Of a DNA stretch of 64,000 nucleotides, positions 1 to 8,712 are shown piece by piece. The notes beneath the pieces were generated by a model that was not told the origin of the DNA, searched no databases, and saw only the letters and a program-made list of their open reading frames with translations. The translations under genes were made by a program, and so were the position numbers. The DNA comes from Cellulomonas sp. JZ18 (lineage in GTDB: Bacteria; Actinomycetota; Actinomycetes; Actinomycetales; Cellulomonadaceae): positions 2,852,001 through 2,916,000 of the forward strand of contig NZ_CP045245.1 of NCBI RefSeq assembly GCF_009720485.1, written 5' to 3'. Position 1 is the stretch's first letter. Each line of letters begins with the position of its first letter.

Positions 1-1
1 G

Positions 2-571
2 CGGTTCCTCGTGCGCGAGGACGGCTCGCTCGCGCAGCTCAGCCCGCTGGCGTACCAGCTCTACCTGCTGGGCACGGGGTCCCAGCTCGGGGAGGCCGTC
101 GACGTCTCCCCCGCCGACTTCGCGTCCCAGCCGAACTCGCCCACGCCCGCCGGCGCGGCGGACTGGCCGCGCGAGGAGATCGCACCGGTCCCGGACGCCG
201 ACGTCCCGTGCGCCCTGGCGACCACCGACGACGGCCCGGGCACGGTCCTCGCGGTGGCGTCCGACGACGCGGTGGCCGCGAGCCCGGGCGTGCGCGTGGA
301 CCACGGTGCCGGCGCGCTCGTGCGCGCAGCGGGGCGCGGGGCGCAGTCGAGCGGTGGTGTATACCTCGTCGACGCGACCGGCACGGCCTTCCCCGTCATC
401 GGGGACGCCGACACGCTCGCACGGCTGGGCTACGCCGCCGAGGACCTCGGCGCCGTGACCGACGCGTGGGTCGACCTCCTGCCGACGGGTCCCGCCCTCT
501 CCGTCGACGCGGCCACGCGCGGCATCACGGCGCCCGACCCCGACGCGACCGCGCAGGCGGACGCGGGGTGA
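2..571 (+). CDS. eccB: Type VII secretion protein EccB, C-terminal part (cut by window edge)
   Basis: The reading frame is already open at base 2, so this is the last ~190 residues of a longer gene. The fragment resembles the periplasmic end of EccB, the single-pass core component of the ESX/type VII secretion membrane complex: it has a GGVYLVDATGTAFPV segment, then TLARLGYAAEDLG and the closing segment VDLLPTGPALSVDAA. The stop codon overlaps the GTG of the mycosin gene (GTGA), so the two are co-translated, as expected for eccB-mycP. The N-terminal cytoplasmic part and membrane helix lie outside the window. The assignment rests on similarity to the family end plus the mycosin neighbour. Confidence 0.85.
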   Translation, partial: RFLVREDGSLAQLSPLAYQLYLLGTGSQLGEAVDVSPADFASQPNSPTPAGAADWPREEIAPVPDADVPCALATTDDGPGTVLAVASDDAVAASPGVRVDHGAGALVRAAGRGAQSSGGVYLVDATGTAFPVIGDADTLARLGYAAEDLGAVTDAWVDLLPTGPALSVDAATRGITAPDPDATAQADAG

Positions 572-1824
572 GGCGCGCGACCGCCGCCGCTGCGCTCGCC
601 GGCCTCGGCACGGCCGCGCTGCTCGCGCTCGTCCCCACCGCGCCGGCCGTCGCGGCGACCACCGGCTGCCGCCCCGGCGACGTGCAGCTGGTCGCGCAGA
701 CGCCGCCCGCGCTCGACCGGCTGCAGACCGACCTCGCGTGGGGCATCACGCGCGGGGCCGGCGTGCTCGTCGCGGTCGTCGACTCGGGCGTGGACGCCTC
801 CAACCCGCACCTCACCGACGCGCTCGCGGGCGGGATCGACCTGGTCGGGGACGGCCTCGGCGCGAACGGCTACGCGGACCTGCACGGGCACGGCACGGCG
901 GTGGCGGGCACGATCGCCGCGCGCGAGGTCGCCGGCTCGGGCGTCGTCGGGATCGCCCCCGAGGCGCGGCTGCTGTCGGTGCGGGTGTTCGCCTCCGACG
1001 ACGACAAGGCGCGTGAGGCGGGGTTCGGCCCGACCGCGCAGCGCCTGGCGGACGGGATCCGTGCCGCCGCGGACGCCGGTGCGAAGGTGGTCGCCGTCGC
1101 GATGTCGAGCCCGGCCGACGACCCGGCGCTCGTCGACGCCGTCGCGTACGCGCAGGCGCGCGGCGCGCTCGTGGTCGCCAGCGCGGGCAACGCCGGCGGG
1201 GAGTCCGCCGCCCGTTACCCGGCCGCCGCGCCGGGCGCGCTCGGTGTCACCGCCGTCGACGCCGCGGGCAACGGCACCGCCGCGACGTCCCACGGGCCGC
1301 ACGTGCGGGTCGCCGCACCGGGTCAGCAGGTGCTCACGAGCGCCGTCGGCGCCGGCGACTGCATGTACGCGCAGCAGGAGCCCCGGGCGAGCTTCGCGAC
1401 GGGGTACGCCGCGGGGGCGGCCGCCCTGGTCGCCGCGGCGCACCCCGACGAGCCGCCCGCCCGGTGGGCCCACCGCCTCGAGGCGACCGCGGCGCGCCCG
1501 GACCCGGACCACCGGGACGACGTCGTCGGCTGGGGCGTCGTGCAGCCGTACGAGGCGATCGTCCTGGTGCCCGACGCCTCGATCCGGGGACCGGTGGACC
1601 CGGTGACGGGCGCGACGCCGGTCGCGGTGCGGCCGGCCGTCGCCGCACCGCGCGTGCGCCCGTCCGAGGACCCGTGGGCCCCGGCGCGCGACATGGGCGC
1701 GCTCGTCACGGTGCTCGCGCTGAGCACGGCGGGCGTGCTCGGCGCCGTCGTCGTGCTGCGCACCCGCCGGGCCGACGCCGACGCGCCACCGGCGGACGCC
1801 GACGCGCCGACGTCAGCCGAGTAG
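568..1824 (+). CDS. mycP: Type VII secretion-associated serine protease, mycosin (subtilase S8)
   Basis: This is a 418-residue membrane-anchored subtilisin-like protease of the ESX system. The start is the GTG overlapping the eccB stop. It is followed by a signal peptide (alanine/leucine-rich core ending near AVAA). The catalytic triad is visible: Asp in VAVVDSGVD, His in HGHGTAVAG and Ser in RASFATGYAAG. The oxyanion Asn is in ASAGNAGG. A Pro-rich stretch leads to a C-terminal membrane helix (ALVTVLALSTAGVLGAVVVL) and a short basic then acidic tail. The usual GTS before the nucleophile is RAS here, but the Ser is kept. Mycosins stabilise the secretion complex and process some substrates. The 3' end overlaps the convergent gene by 12 bp. 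Confidence 0.93.
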   Translation: MRRATAAAALAGLGTAALLALVPTAPAVAATTGCRPGDVQLVAQTPPALDRLQTDLAWGITRGAGVLVAVVDSGVDASNPHLTDALAGGIDLVGDGLGANGYADLHGHGTAVAGTIAAREVAGSGVVGIAPEARLLSVRVFASDDDKAREAGFGPTAQRLADGIRAAADAGAKVVAVAMSSPADDPALVDAVAYAQARGALVVASAGNAGGESAARYPAAAPGALGVTAVDAAGNGTAATSHGPHVRVAAPGQQVLTSAVGAGDCMYAQQEPRASFATGYAAGAAALVAAAHPDEPPARWAHRLEATAARPDPDHRDDVVGWGVVQPYEAIVLVPDASIRGPVDPVTGATPVAVRPAVAAPRVRPSEDPWAPARDMGALVTVLALSTAGVLGAVVVLRTRRADADAPPADADAPTSAE

Positions 1825-2597
1825 CGCCCGCACCACCAGCACCAGCCCGGCGACGCAGGTCACCGACACCACGACGACGGCGACCACGGCCGCCCGCGCC
1901 CACCGGCGCGCAGTCCCGGCCACCGACCGCATGGCCGCGGCCTCGCCGCGCAGCGCCGCGGTGCCCTCGACCGCGGCGACCTCCGCCGGCGGGGGCGGCA
2001 CCGGGCGCGGCCGGTAGCGCTCGCGCTCGGCGGGCGGGGCGTCCGCGGGACGCGCCCACACCCGCGACGCGGCGGGCTGCGGCGCCGGCGAGGCGTCGGT
2101 GCGGGGTGCGCGCACGACCGTGCGCTCGTCGGGCGCGTCCCCCGGCGCCTCCGCCGGACGGGCGCGGAGCACCGTGGCGTCCGCCGGTGCCGGGGTCGTC
2201 GGGGACGCCGTCGGGGACGCCGCCGCCCGGAGCACCGTCCGGTCGTCGAGGTCCTCGCCGGTGGGGCCCGCGGGCACCCGCGGCCGGACGACCGTCCGCT
2301 CGTCGAGGTCGTCGCCGGACGGGTGGGCAGCGGTGCCGGGACGGACGACCGTGCGCTCGTCGAGCCCCTCGAGCCCGTCGGGCCCGTCCGGGCCGGGCAG
2401 CACGGACGTGCCCGGGCGCACCACCGTCCGGTCGTCGAGGTCCGGGGCGGCACGGCGGGCGCGCGCACCACCGTCCGGTCGTCCGGCCCCTCGTCGTCAC
2501 CGGGTGCGGGCGTCGGCCCGGGAACGGGCGGGACGTCCACCGCGTCGGTGGGACCCGGCGTGCCCGCAGCACGCGGGCGTCGGCGGAACAGGCTCAT
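1813..2597 (-). CDS. Tail-anchored protein with seven RTVVR-type repeats (one frameshift in assembly)
   Basis: Restoring one base near 2445, in a run of four G, gives a 261-residue protein that starts MSLFRRRPR. ATG overlaps the preceding stop (ATGA). The Pro/Gly/Asp-rich N-terminal two thirds carry seven spaced copies of a short motif: DDRTVVRAP, DDRTVVRPG, DERTVVRPG, DERTVVRPR, DDRTVLRAA, DATVLRAR and DERTVVRAP. A basic stretch (GTARRWARAA) then leads into a C-terminal membrane helix ending VLVVRALLG, so the repeats should face the cytoplasm. No known domain is recognised. The same motif occurs once in the operon's FHA protein (AERTVVRAA). A row of acidic-flanked threonines beside a kinase and an FHA reader suggests multiple phosphorylation sites; that is inference. 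It is the last gene of the minus-strand operon. Confidence 0.8.
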
Positions 2598-3412
2598 CGG
2601 CGCACCACCCTGGTGTCGTCGGCGGAGTCGGTGCGGGTGGCGGTGCCGCGCGAGGTGTCGTCGAGGCCCGGCGAGCGCCCGCCGGACAGCACGTCCACCA
2701 CGACGACGGTGACGTCGCGGCCCGCACCGGCCCGCGTCGCGTGGCCCACGAGCGCCGACGCCGCCGTCGCGGGAGCGCCGCTCAGGGCGAGCACCGCCTG
2801 CAGCGTCTCGTCCGCGAGCGGGTGGACGAGACCGGCGGTGCACAGCAGCAGGCGCTCGCCGTCCACGACGGGCAGCAGCCAGGAGTCCGCGGTCGCGCCC
2901 GGCGCGCCGACCGCGCGGGTCAGGGTGCCCGGCGCGGCACCACGCCGTGCGCCGCGCGCGTCGTCGCCGTGAGCGACCGCGTGGTCGACCGTGAGGCGGT
3001 GCAGCTCCCCGCGCAGGAGCCGGTAGACGCGCGAGTCGCCCACGTTGAGCACGAGCCAGTGCGGGCGCCCGTCGTGCACGGTCAGGACCGCGCCGGTGAC
3101 GGTGCTGCCGGCGCGTCCTCGGGTGTCCCGCGCGAGCGCACCGACCTCCACGTGCGCGCGCTCCAGTGCGCGGCGGACGTGCCCGACCGTGGCGGGCTCG
3201 CCGGCCGGTACCTCCGCGGCGAACGCGTGCACGACCGCGGCGCTCGCGGCGGCGCCCGTGCCGTCCGGTCCGCTGCCCTCCGCCAGCACGAACACCGGCG
3301 GCGCGACGCGCGCGTCGGTGGCGTGCGAGCCCGGCCGGCCGGCGCCCGTCGGCGCGGCCGTGGCCGCCGCCGTCACGAGCACCACGCCGCCGACCTCGTG
3401 CCGGCCGCTCAT
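2594..3412 (-). CDS. PP2C-fold protein, probably degenerate phosphatase
   Basis: This 272-residue protein has the fold pattern of PP2C (PPM) Ser/Thr phosphatases. The clear landmarks are VFVLAEGSG (motif 2 position), VLNVGDSRVYRL (the GDSR motif), LLLCTAGLVHPL and GRDVTVVVVDV. Several metal-binding positions are altered: the ADG of motif 2 is AEG, the SDGL motif is TAGL (Asp to Ala), and the DN before the last strand is reduced to D. It may therefore bind rather than hydrolyse phosphoprotein, or be weakly active. The fold is well supported; loss of activity is inference from residues. ATG at 3412 overlaps the FHA gene stop (ATGA) and the stop overlaps the next ATG. In active systems the enzyme would oppose the kinase at 15768-16904. 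Confidence 0.85.
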   Translation of the reverse strand: MSGRHEVGGVVLVTAAATAAPTGAGRPGSHATDARVAPPVFVLAEGSGPDGTGAAASAAVVHAFAAEVPAGEPATVGHVRRALERAHVEVGALARDTRGRAGSTVTGAVLTVHDGRPHWLVLNVGDSRVYRLLRGELHRLTVDHAVAHGDDARGARRGAAPGTLTRAVGAPGATADSWLLPVVDGERLLLCTAGLVHPLADETLQAVLALSGAPATAASALVGHATRAGAGRDVTVVVVDVLSGGRSPGLDDTSRGTATRTDSADDTRVVRR

Positions 3413-4774
3413 CGCGTCGCCTCCTCGCGCCGCTCCAGGGTCATGCCCACGTCCCCGAGCCGGACCCGCCCGGCGACGCGCTGCGCCTCCCCGGCCGCGA
3501 TCAGCCGTTCGGCACCACCGGCGTCGGCGAGCACGACGCCGTTGGTGGAGCCGAGGTCCGTCACCCACCAGCCGCCGTCGCGCAGCTCGAGCCGTGCGTG
3601 CGTCTTGGACAGGGTGCGGGTCGCGTCGGCGAGGGCCACGACCTGCGCCCCGTCCTCCGTCTGCGGGGGCGGCGCCCCACGACGACGACGGGACGCTCGA
3701 GCGGCACGACGCGGCCGTCGTCGAGCCGCAGCCGCCAGTGCCGGGCCCGGGGACGCGCCGCGCGCACGACCGTGCGCTCGGCGTCGTCGTCCGCCTCCGC
3801 GGCGCGGGATGCGCCGAGGGTGGTCGGCACGTCCTCGACGTCGGGGGGCGGGGGCGGGGCGGCCGCCGGAGGCGCCACGGGGGCGGCCGCAGCGGGCTGC
3901 GCGGGGGCGTGCGCCGCGGGCTGCGCGGCGGCGTGCGCCGCGGGCTGCGCGGGGACCGCCGCCGGGGGCTGCGCGGGAGCGTGCGCCGCGGGCGGGGCCG
4001 CGGCTGCCACGGGAGCGGGAGCGGCGAGCGGCGCGGGAGCCGGCACCGGTGCGGGGGCCGGCGCCGGTGCGGGCACGGCGAGCGGTGTGGACGCAGGCGC
4101 CGGAGCGGGAGCCGGAGCAGGCGCAGGCGCCGCGTGGGACACGGGCAGGGGCAGCACGGCCGCCGCTGCGGCGCCGGACGGGCCGGCCGCACCGGCGCCG
4201 GCGGCCACGCCGACCGCGGCGGGCGCGGACCCGTGCCCCGGGAGGGCACCGTGCCGGGCGCCGGGGCCCGGTGCGGGACCGGTCCGGCCGGTCCCCGTGT
4301 GCTCGTCGAGGCCTGCGGAGGCGTGCCCGGGCTGACCTGCCGGCACGTCCACCCGCGCAGGCGTGCGGCCCCAGCCGACCACGCTCGCCCACACGGGCGG
4401 GAGCAGGACGGCCAGGACGGTCGTCCCCGCCCGCGCCCGAGGGCGCGCCCCACGCGGTGCGCCGCGACCGCCCGCAGCACGAGCCCCCACAGCTGGACCA
4501 CGGGCACGACGTGGTAGAGCACGGACCAGCCCGGCAGGCCGCCACGCTCGAACAGCTCGACCTCCTGCACGACGGGCGTCCAGGCCTTCCACGACGGGGC
4601 GCCGAGCCGGCGGAACAGCGCCGCCAGGGCCGCGCAGTACCAGACCCAGCACAGCAGCGCGACGAGCAGCCCGACGCCGCCGAGCACGACGGCCGTCGCG
4701 CGCGCGGCCTCCGCGGCCGCGGCCTCCTCGGCGGGCGTCGCGGACGGCACCCACGACCACACGGCCACGCTCAC
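3409..4774 (-). CDS. Membrane FHA-domain protein with Pro/Ala-rich linker (two frameshifts in assembly)
   Basis: Two missing bases, near 4427 (four-C run) and near 3676, split what is otherwise a 455-residue protein. The N-terminal ~120 residues hold hydrophobic helices of the small membrane-protein type that precedes DUF5684-like domains (APSWKAWTPVVQ, GLPGWSVLYHVVPVVQLWG). A ~200-residue Ala/Pro linker with PAQPAAH-type repeats follows, then one AERTVVRAA motif and a C-terminal FHA domain. The phosphothreonine-binding residues are present: Arg in VVVVGR, Ser and His in LSKTHARLEL, and Asn in LGSTNGVVL. The FHA should therefore read phosphothreonine. The start is the GTG overlapping the preceding stop (GTGA). 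It is the likely reader for the operon's kinase. Confidence 0.85.
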
Positions 4775-7332
4775 TCCTCCTCCGCGGCGGCGGCAGCCGT
4801 GCGGCGCCGGCCGGGCGCGAGCGACCGCAGCACCGACGCGCCGCTCAGGGCGGCACCGACGCGCCGCCACGGCGGCTGCTCCTGCGCGAGCGCCGCGACC
4901 TCCGCGTCGCTCGCGTCCCAGGCGGCCGCCGCGTCCTGCGGGCTCGGCGGCACCGCCGCGAACACGGCACGGTCGACGAGCGCCGCGAGGTGGACGGTCC
5001 CCTCGCGCCCGGAGGCCGCCGCGGCCGCGCCGCGGGTCGGCCCCTCGAGGGGCACGCCCAGGTCGGTGGACCGGTCGACGAGCTCGGCCCAGGCCCCGAC
5101 CACGGCCACCTCCGGCACGGCCGCGCGCCGACGCCGCCGCCGCCGGACGGCCTTGGCCACCGGCAGCACGAGCAGCGGTGCGACGAGCAGCGCGAGCCCG
5201 CCCGCGACGAGGCCGACCGTCCGCAGCACCGCCAGCCAGGGGCTGTCCCCGAAGCGCGCCTCCTCGTCGGCCGCGTCCTGGTCGTCACCCGCGCCGTCGC
5301 GCGTGAGGACCGGCGGGTCGACGACGGGCAGCTCCGGCGGCTCGACCGTCGTGGGGTTCTGCGGGGCCTGCGTGCCCTGCTCCACGCGGACCGGCGGGTT
5401 GGCCACCTGCGGGTCGACGTCGAGGGTCACCCAGTCGCCGCCCGGGCTGCGCACCTCGACCCACGCGGCCAGGTTGGCGCCGGTGCACACCTCGGTGCAC
5501 GCGGGCACGGTCGCACCGGGGACGTCCACGAGCCGGACGCCCATGACGACGCGCGACTCGTAACCGAGGTACCGCGCGACGAGCGCCGCCGCGGCGGCGA
5601 GCTGCTCGTCGTCGCCGACGGCGGCGACGAGGGCGGCGTCGTCGGCACCCGGCCCGAGCGCCTCCTCCTGCTCCACGAGGTCCGTGAACAGCTCCTCCAC
5701 CCGGGCGCGCGAGTGCCCGGCGTAGCTGGTCTGGAACACGTACGGCCCCTGCGCCTGCAGCGCCGAGATCCACGCGTCCGCCGCGGCGTCGTCCGCGACG
5801 GCGTGGCTGAGGTAGCTGCGCGCGCGGAGCCGCTCGACCAGGGTGACGAGCGCGTCCGCGTCGCGGCCGACCTGCTGGCTGTCCACCCAGGCGGCGAGCT
5901 GCGGGTGCAGCGCGGCCAGCTGCTCGTCGTCGACCTCGCCCGGCGGGCCGAGGTCCTGCGCCCCGGTCCCCGACGACGGCGCCGCGGCGACCCGGTACGA
6001 GTCGCCGGGGGCGAGCCCGCGGCCGGCCGGCCCGCCGTCGGCCACCGTCACCGCGGAGCCGTCGTCCGGGGCGAGGTAGAACGACGCGGCCAGCGCGTCC
6101 GCGCGCAGGCCCGCGAAGCGCGGTGCGGCGACGACGCCCGACGGGACGGGCACCCAGATGCCCGACCACGCCTCGCCGACCACGACCTCCACCTGCGCGG
6201 TCGCGCCCGTGGTCGACGAGCGCGGCAGGCGCAGGAAGCGCCCGGCCGGCCCGTCCGCGCCGACGCGGAACGCGGCGCCGTCGTAGGCGTCGAGCACCGC
6301 GGTGCGCAGGCGCTCCACGCCGGTGCCGTCGACGGCGACGCGGAACATCTCCTCGTCGAACGCCTCCGACCGGAACGCGGCGCGGTACGACGTCAGGGGG
6401 CTCGGCTGCCGCTGCACGGCGAGCACGGGCTCGACGTCCTCGCGCAGCACGTGCCGCTGCGCCCAGCCGGGCGTCCCGGGCGCCACCCACGCGGCGGCGC
6501 CGACGGCGAGCCCGACCAGCACGAGACCGGCGACCGCGCGCCCCAGGGTCGTCGCGACGCCCCGGCGCCGCCGGCGGGCCTGGCCGCCGCTGCCCACACG
6601 CACCGCGCGCCGGCGGGCGACGGCGGCGCGCACGACCGCCCACAGGACCGACCAGACGACGAGCGCCGCGAGCCCGAGCGTCGTGCGCCCGTCGGGCACC
6701 CGCACCGGGCCGAGCTCGAGCGCGGGCTGCGGTGCGACGGGCCCGAGGGCGGGTCCGAGCAGCGCGAGCAGGGCGAGCACCGGCACGGCGAGCACCGCGC
6801 GGGAGTCCCGGCGGACGGCGAGCGGCGCCCCGACGGCCGTCGTCACCACGACGGCGACGAGGAACGGGACGAGGACGGCCTGGTACTCCTCCACCGGGAG
6901 CTCGAGCGTGAGCAGCTGCTTCCACCCGACGACGACGCCCGCGACGGCCTCGACGAGCCCCGCGGGCCAGCCACGCAGGTCGGCGCGCCACGGCACCGCG
7001 ACCGGCACCGCGACGACGAGGAACCCCGCCGCGACGACGAGCGCGCGCCGCAGCGGCCCCCAGCGCCGCGCCGCGCCGAGCAGCACCCCGCCGGCCCCGA
7101 CGAGCGTGCCCGCGGCGGCGACCACCGCGAGGCGCGGCGTCGCCCAGACCGGCCACGCCAGGACCACGGCGACCGCGACCGCGCCCAGCAGCCACAGCAC
7201 CCCGAGGACGCGCTCGGCCCCGCCGCGCCGCCCGGGCCTGCGCCCGCGGGACGACCCGCGCGGCGCGCCGGCGGGTGCGGCCGCCGGCTGGGGCGCCGGC
7301 CCGCGGACGGGGGCGTCGACGACGGCGGTCAT
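4771..7332 (-). CDS. Transglutaminase-fold polytopic membrane protein, catalytic residues missing
   Basis: This is an 853-residue TgpA-type protein. It has about seven N-terminal membrane helices (residues ~40-300), an extracytoplasmic region with a transglutaminase-core fold (~480-650), a Pro-rich segment, one more helix (~700) and a cytoplasmic tail. In the core, the segment that normally carries the nucleophile as G-x-C-E-x-F-A reads GDDEQLA (residues 573-579), and the usual HAWVEV reads AAWVEV. Only the Asp of the triad (LDVDP) remains. It is thus probably a structural pseudoenzyme. ATG overlaps the DUF58 stop. MoxR-DUF58-transglutaminase is a widespread gene trio, often suspected of assembling or activating envelope complexes. 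Confidence 0.9.
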   Translation of the reverse strand: MTAVVDAPVRGPAPQPAAAPAGAPRGSSRGRRPGRRGGAERVLGVLWLLGAVAVAVVLAWPVWATPRLAVVAAAGTLVGAGGVLLGAARRWGPLRRALVVAAGFLVVAVPVAVPWRADLRGWPAGLVEAVAGVVVGWKQLLTLELPVEEYQAVLVPFLVAVVVTTAVGAPLAVRRDSRAVLAVPVLALLALLGPALGPVAPQPALELGPVRVPDGRTTLGLAALVVWSVLWAVVRAAVARRRAVRVGSGGQARRRRRGVATTLGRAVAGLVLVGLAVGAAAWVAPGTPGWAQRHVLREDVEPVLAVQRQPSPLTSYRAAFRSEAFDEEMFRVAVDGTGVERLRTAVLDAYDGAAFRVGADGPAGRFLRLPRSSTTGATAQVEVVVGEAWSGIWVPVPSGVVAAPRFAGLRADALAASFYLAPDDGSAVTVADGGPAGRGLAPGDSYRVAAAPSSGTGAQDLGPPGEVDDEQLAALHPQLAAWVDSQQVGRDADALVTLVERLRARSYLSHAVADDAAADAWISALQAQGPYVFQTSYAGHSRARVEELFTDLVEQEEALGPGADDAALVAAVGDDEQLAAAAALVARYLGYESRVVMGVRLVDVPGATVPACTEVCTGANLAAWVEVRSPGGDWVTLDVDPQVANPPVRVEQGTQAPQNPTTVEPPELPVVDPPVLTRDGAGDDQDAADEEARFGDSPWLAVLRTVGLVAGGLALLVAPLLVLPVAKAVRRRRRRRAAVPEVAVVGAWAELVDRSTDLGVPLEGPTRGAAAAASGREGTVHLAALVDRAVFAAVPPSPQDAAAAWDASDAEVAALAQEQPPWRRVGAALSGASVLRSLAPGRRRTAAAAAEEE

Positions 7333-8711
7333 GCGCGGGCCATCCGGTGCACCAGCGGCCCGAGGTCGCCCAGCGCGCCGACCGTCACCACGGTGAGCTC
7401 GCGCAGGGTGCGTGCCCCGGGGTCGGCGTCCCGCTCGCAGCGAAGCGCGATCACGGTGGTGCCGGCGGGCAGCGCGTGCGCGGCCGCACGCAGGCGGTCC
7501 GCGCCGGGCACGGACCCGACGACGAGGAACGCGACGGACATCTCCGGGCACGTGCCGGCCGCGAGGGACGCGACGTCCTCGAGCGGCGTGGCCCGCTCCC
7601 CCGCGCCGAGGGTGCACGTCGCGTCGAGCAGGGCGCGCGGTGTCGCGGTGGGCAGCGTGCGCAGCGAGACCACGGCACCGCGCGTGACGCGGGGCGCCTC
7701 CTCGCTCGTCGCGACGTAGGCGTCCTGCCCGTCGCGCAGCGCCTGGACGCCGAGGGAGGCGAAGACGCTGACCGCCAGCTCGAGCTCCTCCTCGTCCGCG
7801 AAGTCCCCGGCGGCCAGGCCGAGCAGCAGGGCCAGGCGCGAGCGCCGCGTCTCCTCGAACTCGCGCACCATGAGCCGGCCGACCTTGGCCGTCGAGCGCC
7901 AGTGCACGTTCCGGCGCGAGTCCCCCGGCTGGTACTCCCGGATCGCGTGGAAGGCCAGGTCGGACGCGACCACCTTCGCGGACGGCATGCCCTCGAGGTC
8001 GCGCACCACGCCGGCGCTCGTCGAGGGGACGACCGTCGTGACCGGGTGCACGTGGATGGTCCGGGTGACGGGCCAGCGGACCTCGCGGCGCAGCAGGCCG
8101 ACCGGGTCGGAGCGGGTCAGCGTGAGGGGCCCGACGTCGATGACGCCGCGCCGGTGGGCCGCCACGCGCAGCGGCTCGTCGTGGGCACGGCCCGGGCCGA
8201 GCAGGGGCACCTGCACCTCGACGAGCCCCTCGCCCACGGGCACGTCGACCAGCACGGGCAGCGCGGGGCGTCCGCCCGTGTTCACCAGGCGCACGGCGCC
8301 GGTGACCTCCCGTCCGGCCACGGCGCGGTCCTTGTCGAGCACGAGGTCGACGTCGTACTCGTGCCCGCCGAGCAGGAACGGCGCGGACAGCACGAGCAGC
8401 ACGGCGCCGGCGACGACGAGCACCCACCCCGCCGTCCAGCCCGCCAGCGGGCCGAGGACGAGCCCGAGCAGCACCGCCCCGAGCACGGTCCACCCCGCGG
8501 GCGTCAGGGTGCGCGTGACCGCGCCCCAGGTGCGCACCAGGGCGCGCCGCAGCCGCTCGGCGGCCCGCCGCACCACGAACCACGTGCTCGCCCACGGCCC
8601 GCGCTGCGTCTCCACGACGCGCGTCACGGTCATGCCGTGCGTGCGCGTGGCGGCCCACGTGCCGGTGCTCTCGAGCGTGCGCCGCTCGCGGGAGGTGTCC
8701 TGCCCGGTCAC
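7329..8711 (-). CDS. DUF58 domain membrane protein
   Basis: This 460-residue protein has a hydrophobic hairpin of two membrane helices at about residues 48-92 and then an extracellular/cytoplasmic beta domain. The DUF58 signature YQPGDSRRNVHWRST lies at ~265, followed by VGRLMVREFEE. The C-terminal half is a von Willebrand factor A-like fold. DUF58 proteins almost always sit beside a MoxR AAA ATPase, as here: the MoxR stop is one base from this GTG start. The biochemical role is not established; a chaperone-target or complex-assembly role with MoxR is the usual proposal. The gene is intact and its stop overlaps the next ATG. Confidence 0.92.
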   Translation of the reverse strand: MTGQDTSRERRTLESTGTWAATRTHGMTVTRVVETQRGPWASTWFVVRRAAERLRRALVRTWGAVTRTLTPAGWTVLGAVLLGLVLGPLAGWTAGWVLVVAGAVLLVLSAPFLLGGHEYDVDLVLDKDRAVAGREVTGAVRLVNTGGRPALPVLVDVPVGEGLVEVQVPLLGPGRAHDEPLRVAAHRRGVIDVGPLTLTRSDPVGLLRREVRWPVTRTIHVHPVTTVVPSTSAGVVRDLEGMPSAKVVASDLAFHAIREYQPGDSRRNVHWRSTAKVGRLMVREFEETRRSRLALLLGLAAGDFADEEELELAVSVFASLGVQALRDGQDAYVATSEEAPRVTRGAVVSLRTLPTATPRALLDATCTLGAGERATPLEDVASLAAGTCPEMSVAFLVVGSVPGADRLRAAAHALPAGTTVIALRCERDADPGARTLRELTVVTVGALGDLGPLVHRMARA

Positions 8712-8712
8712 G

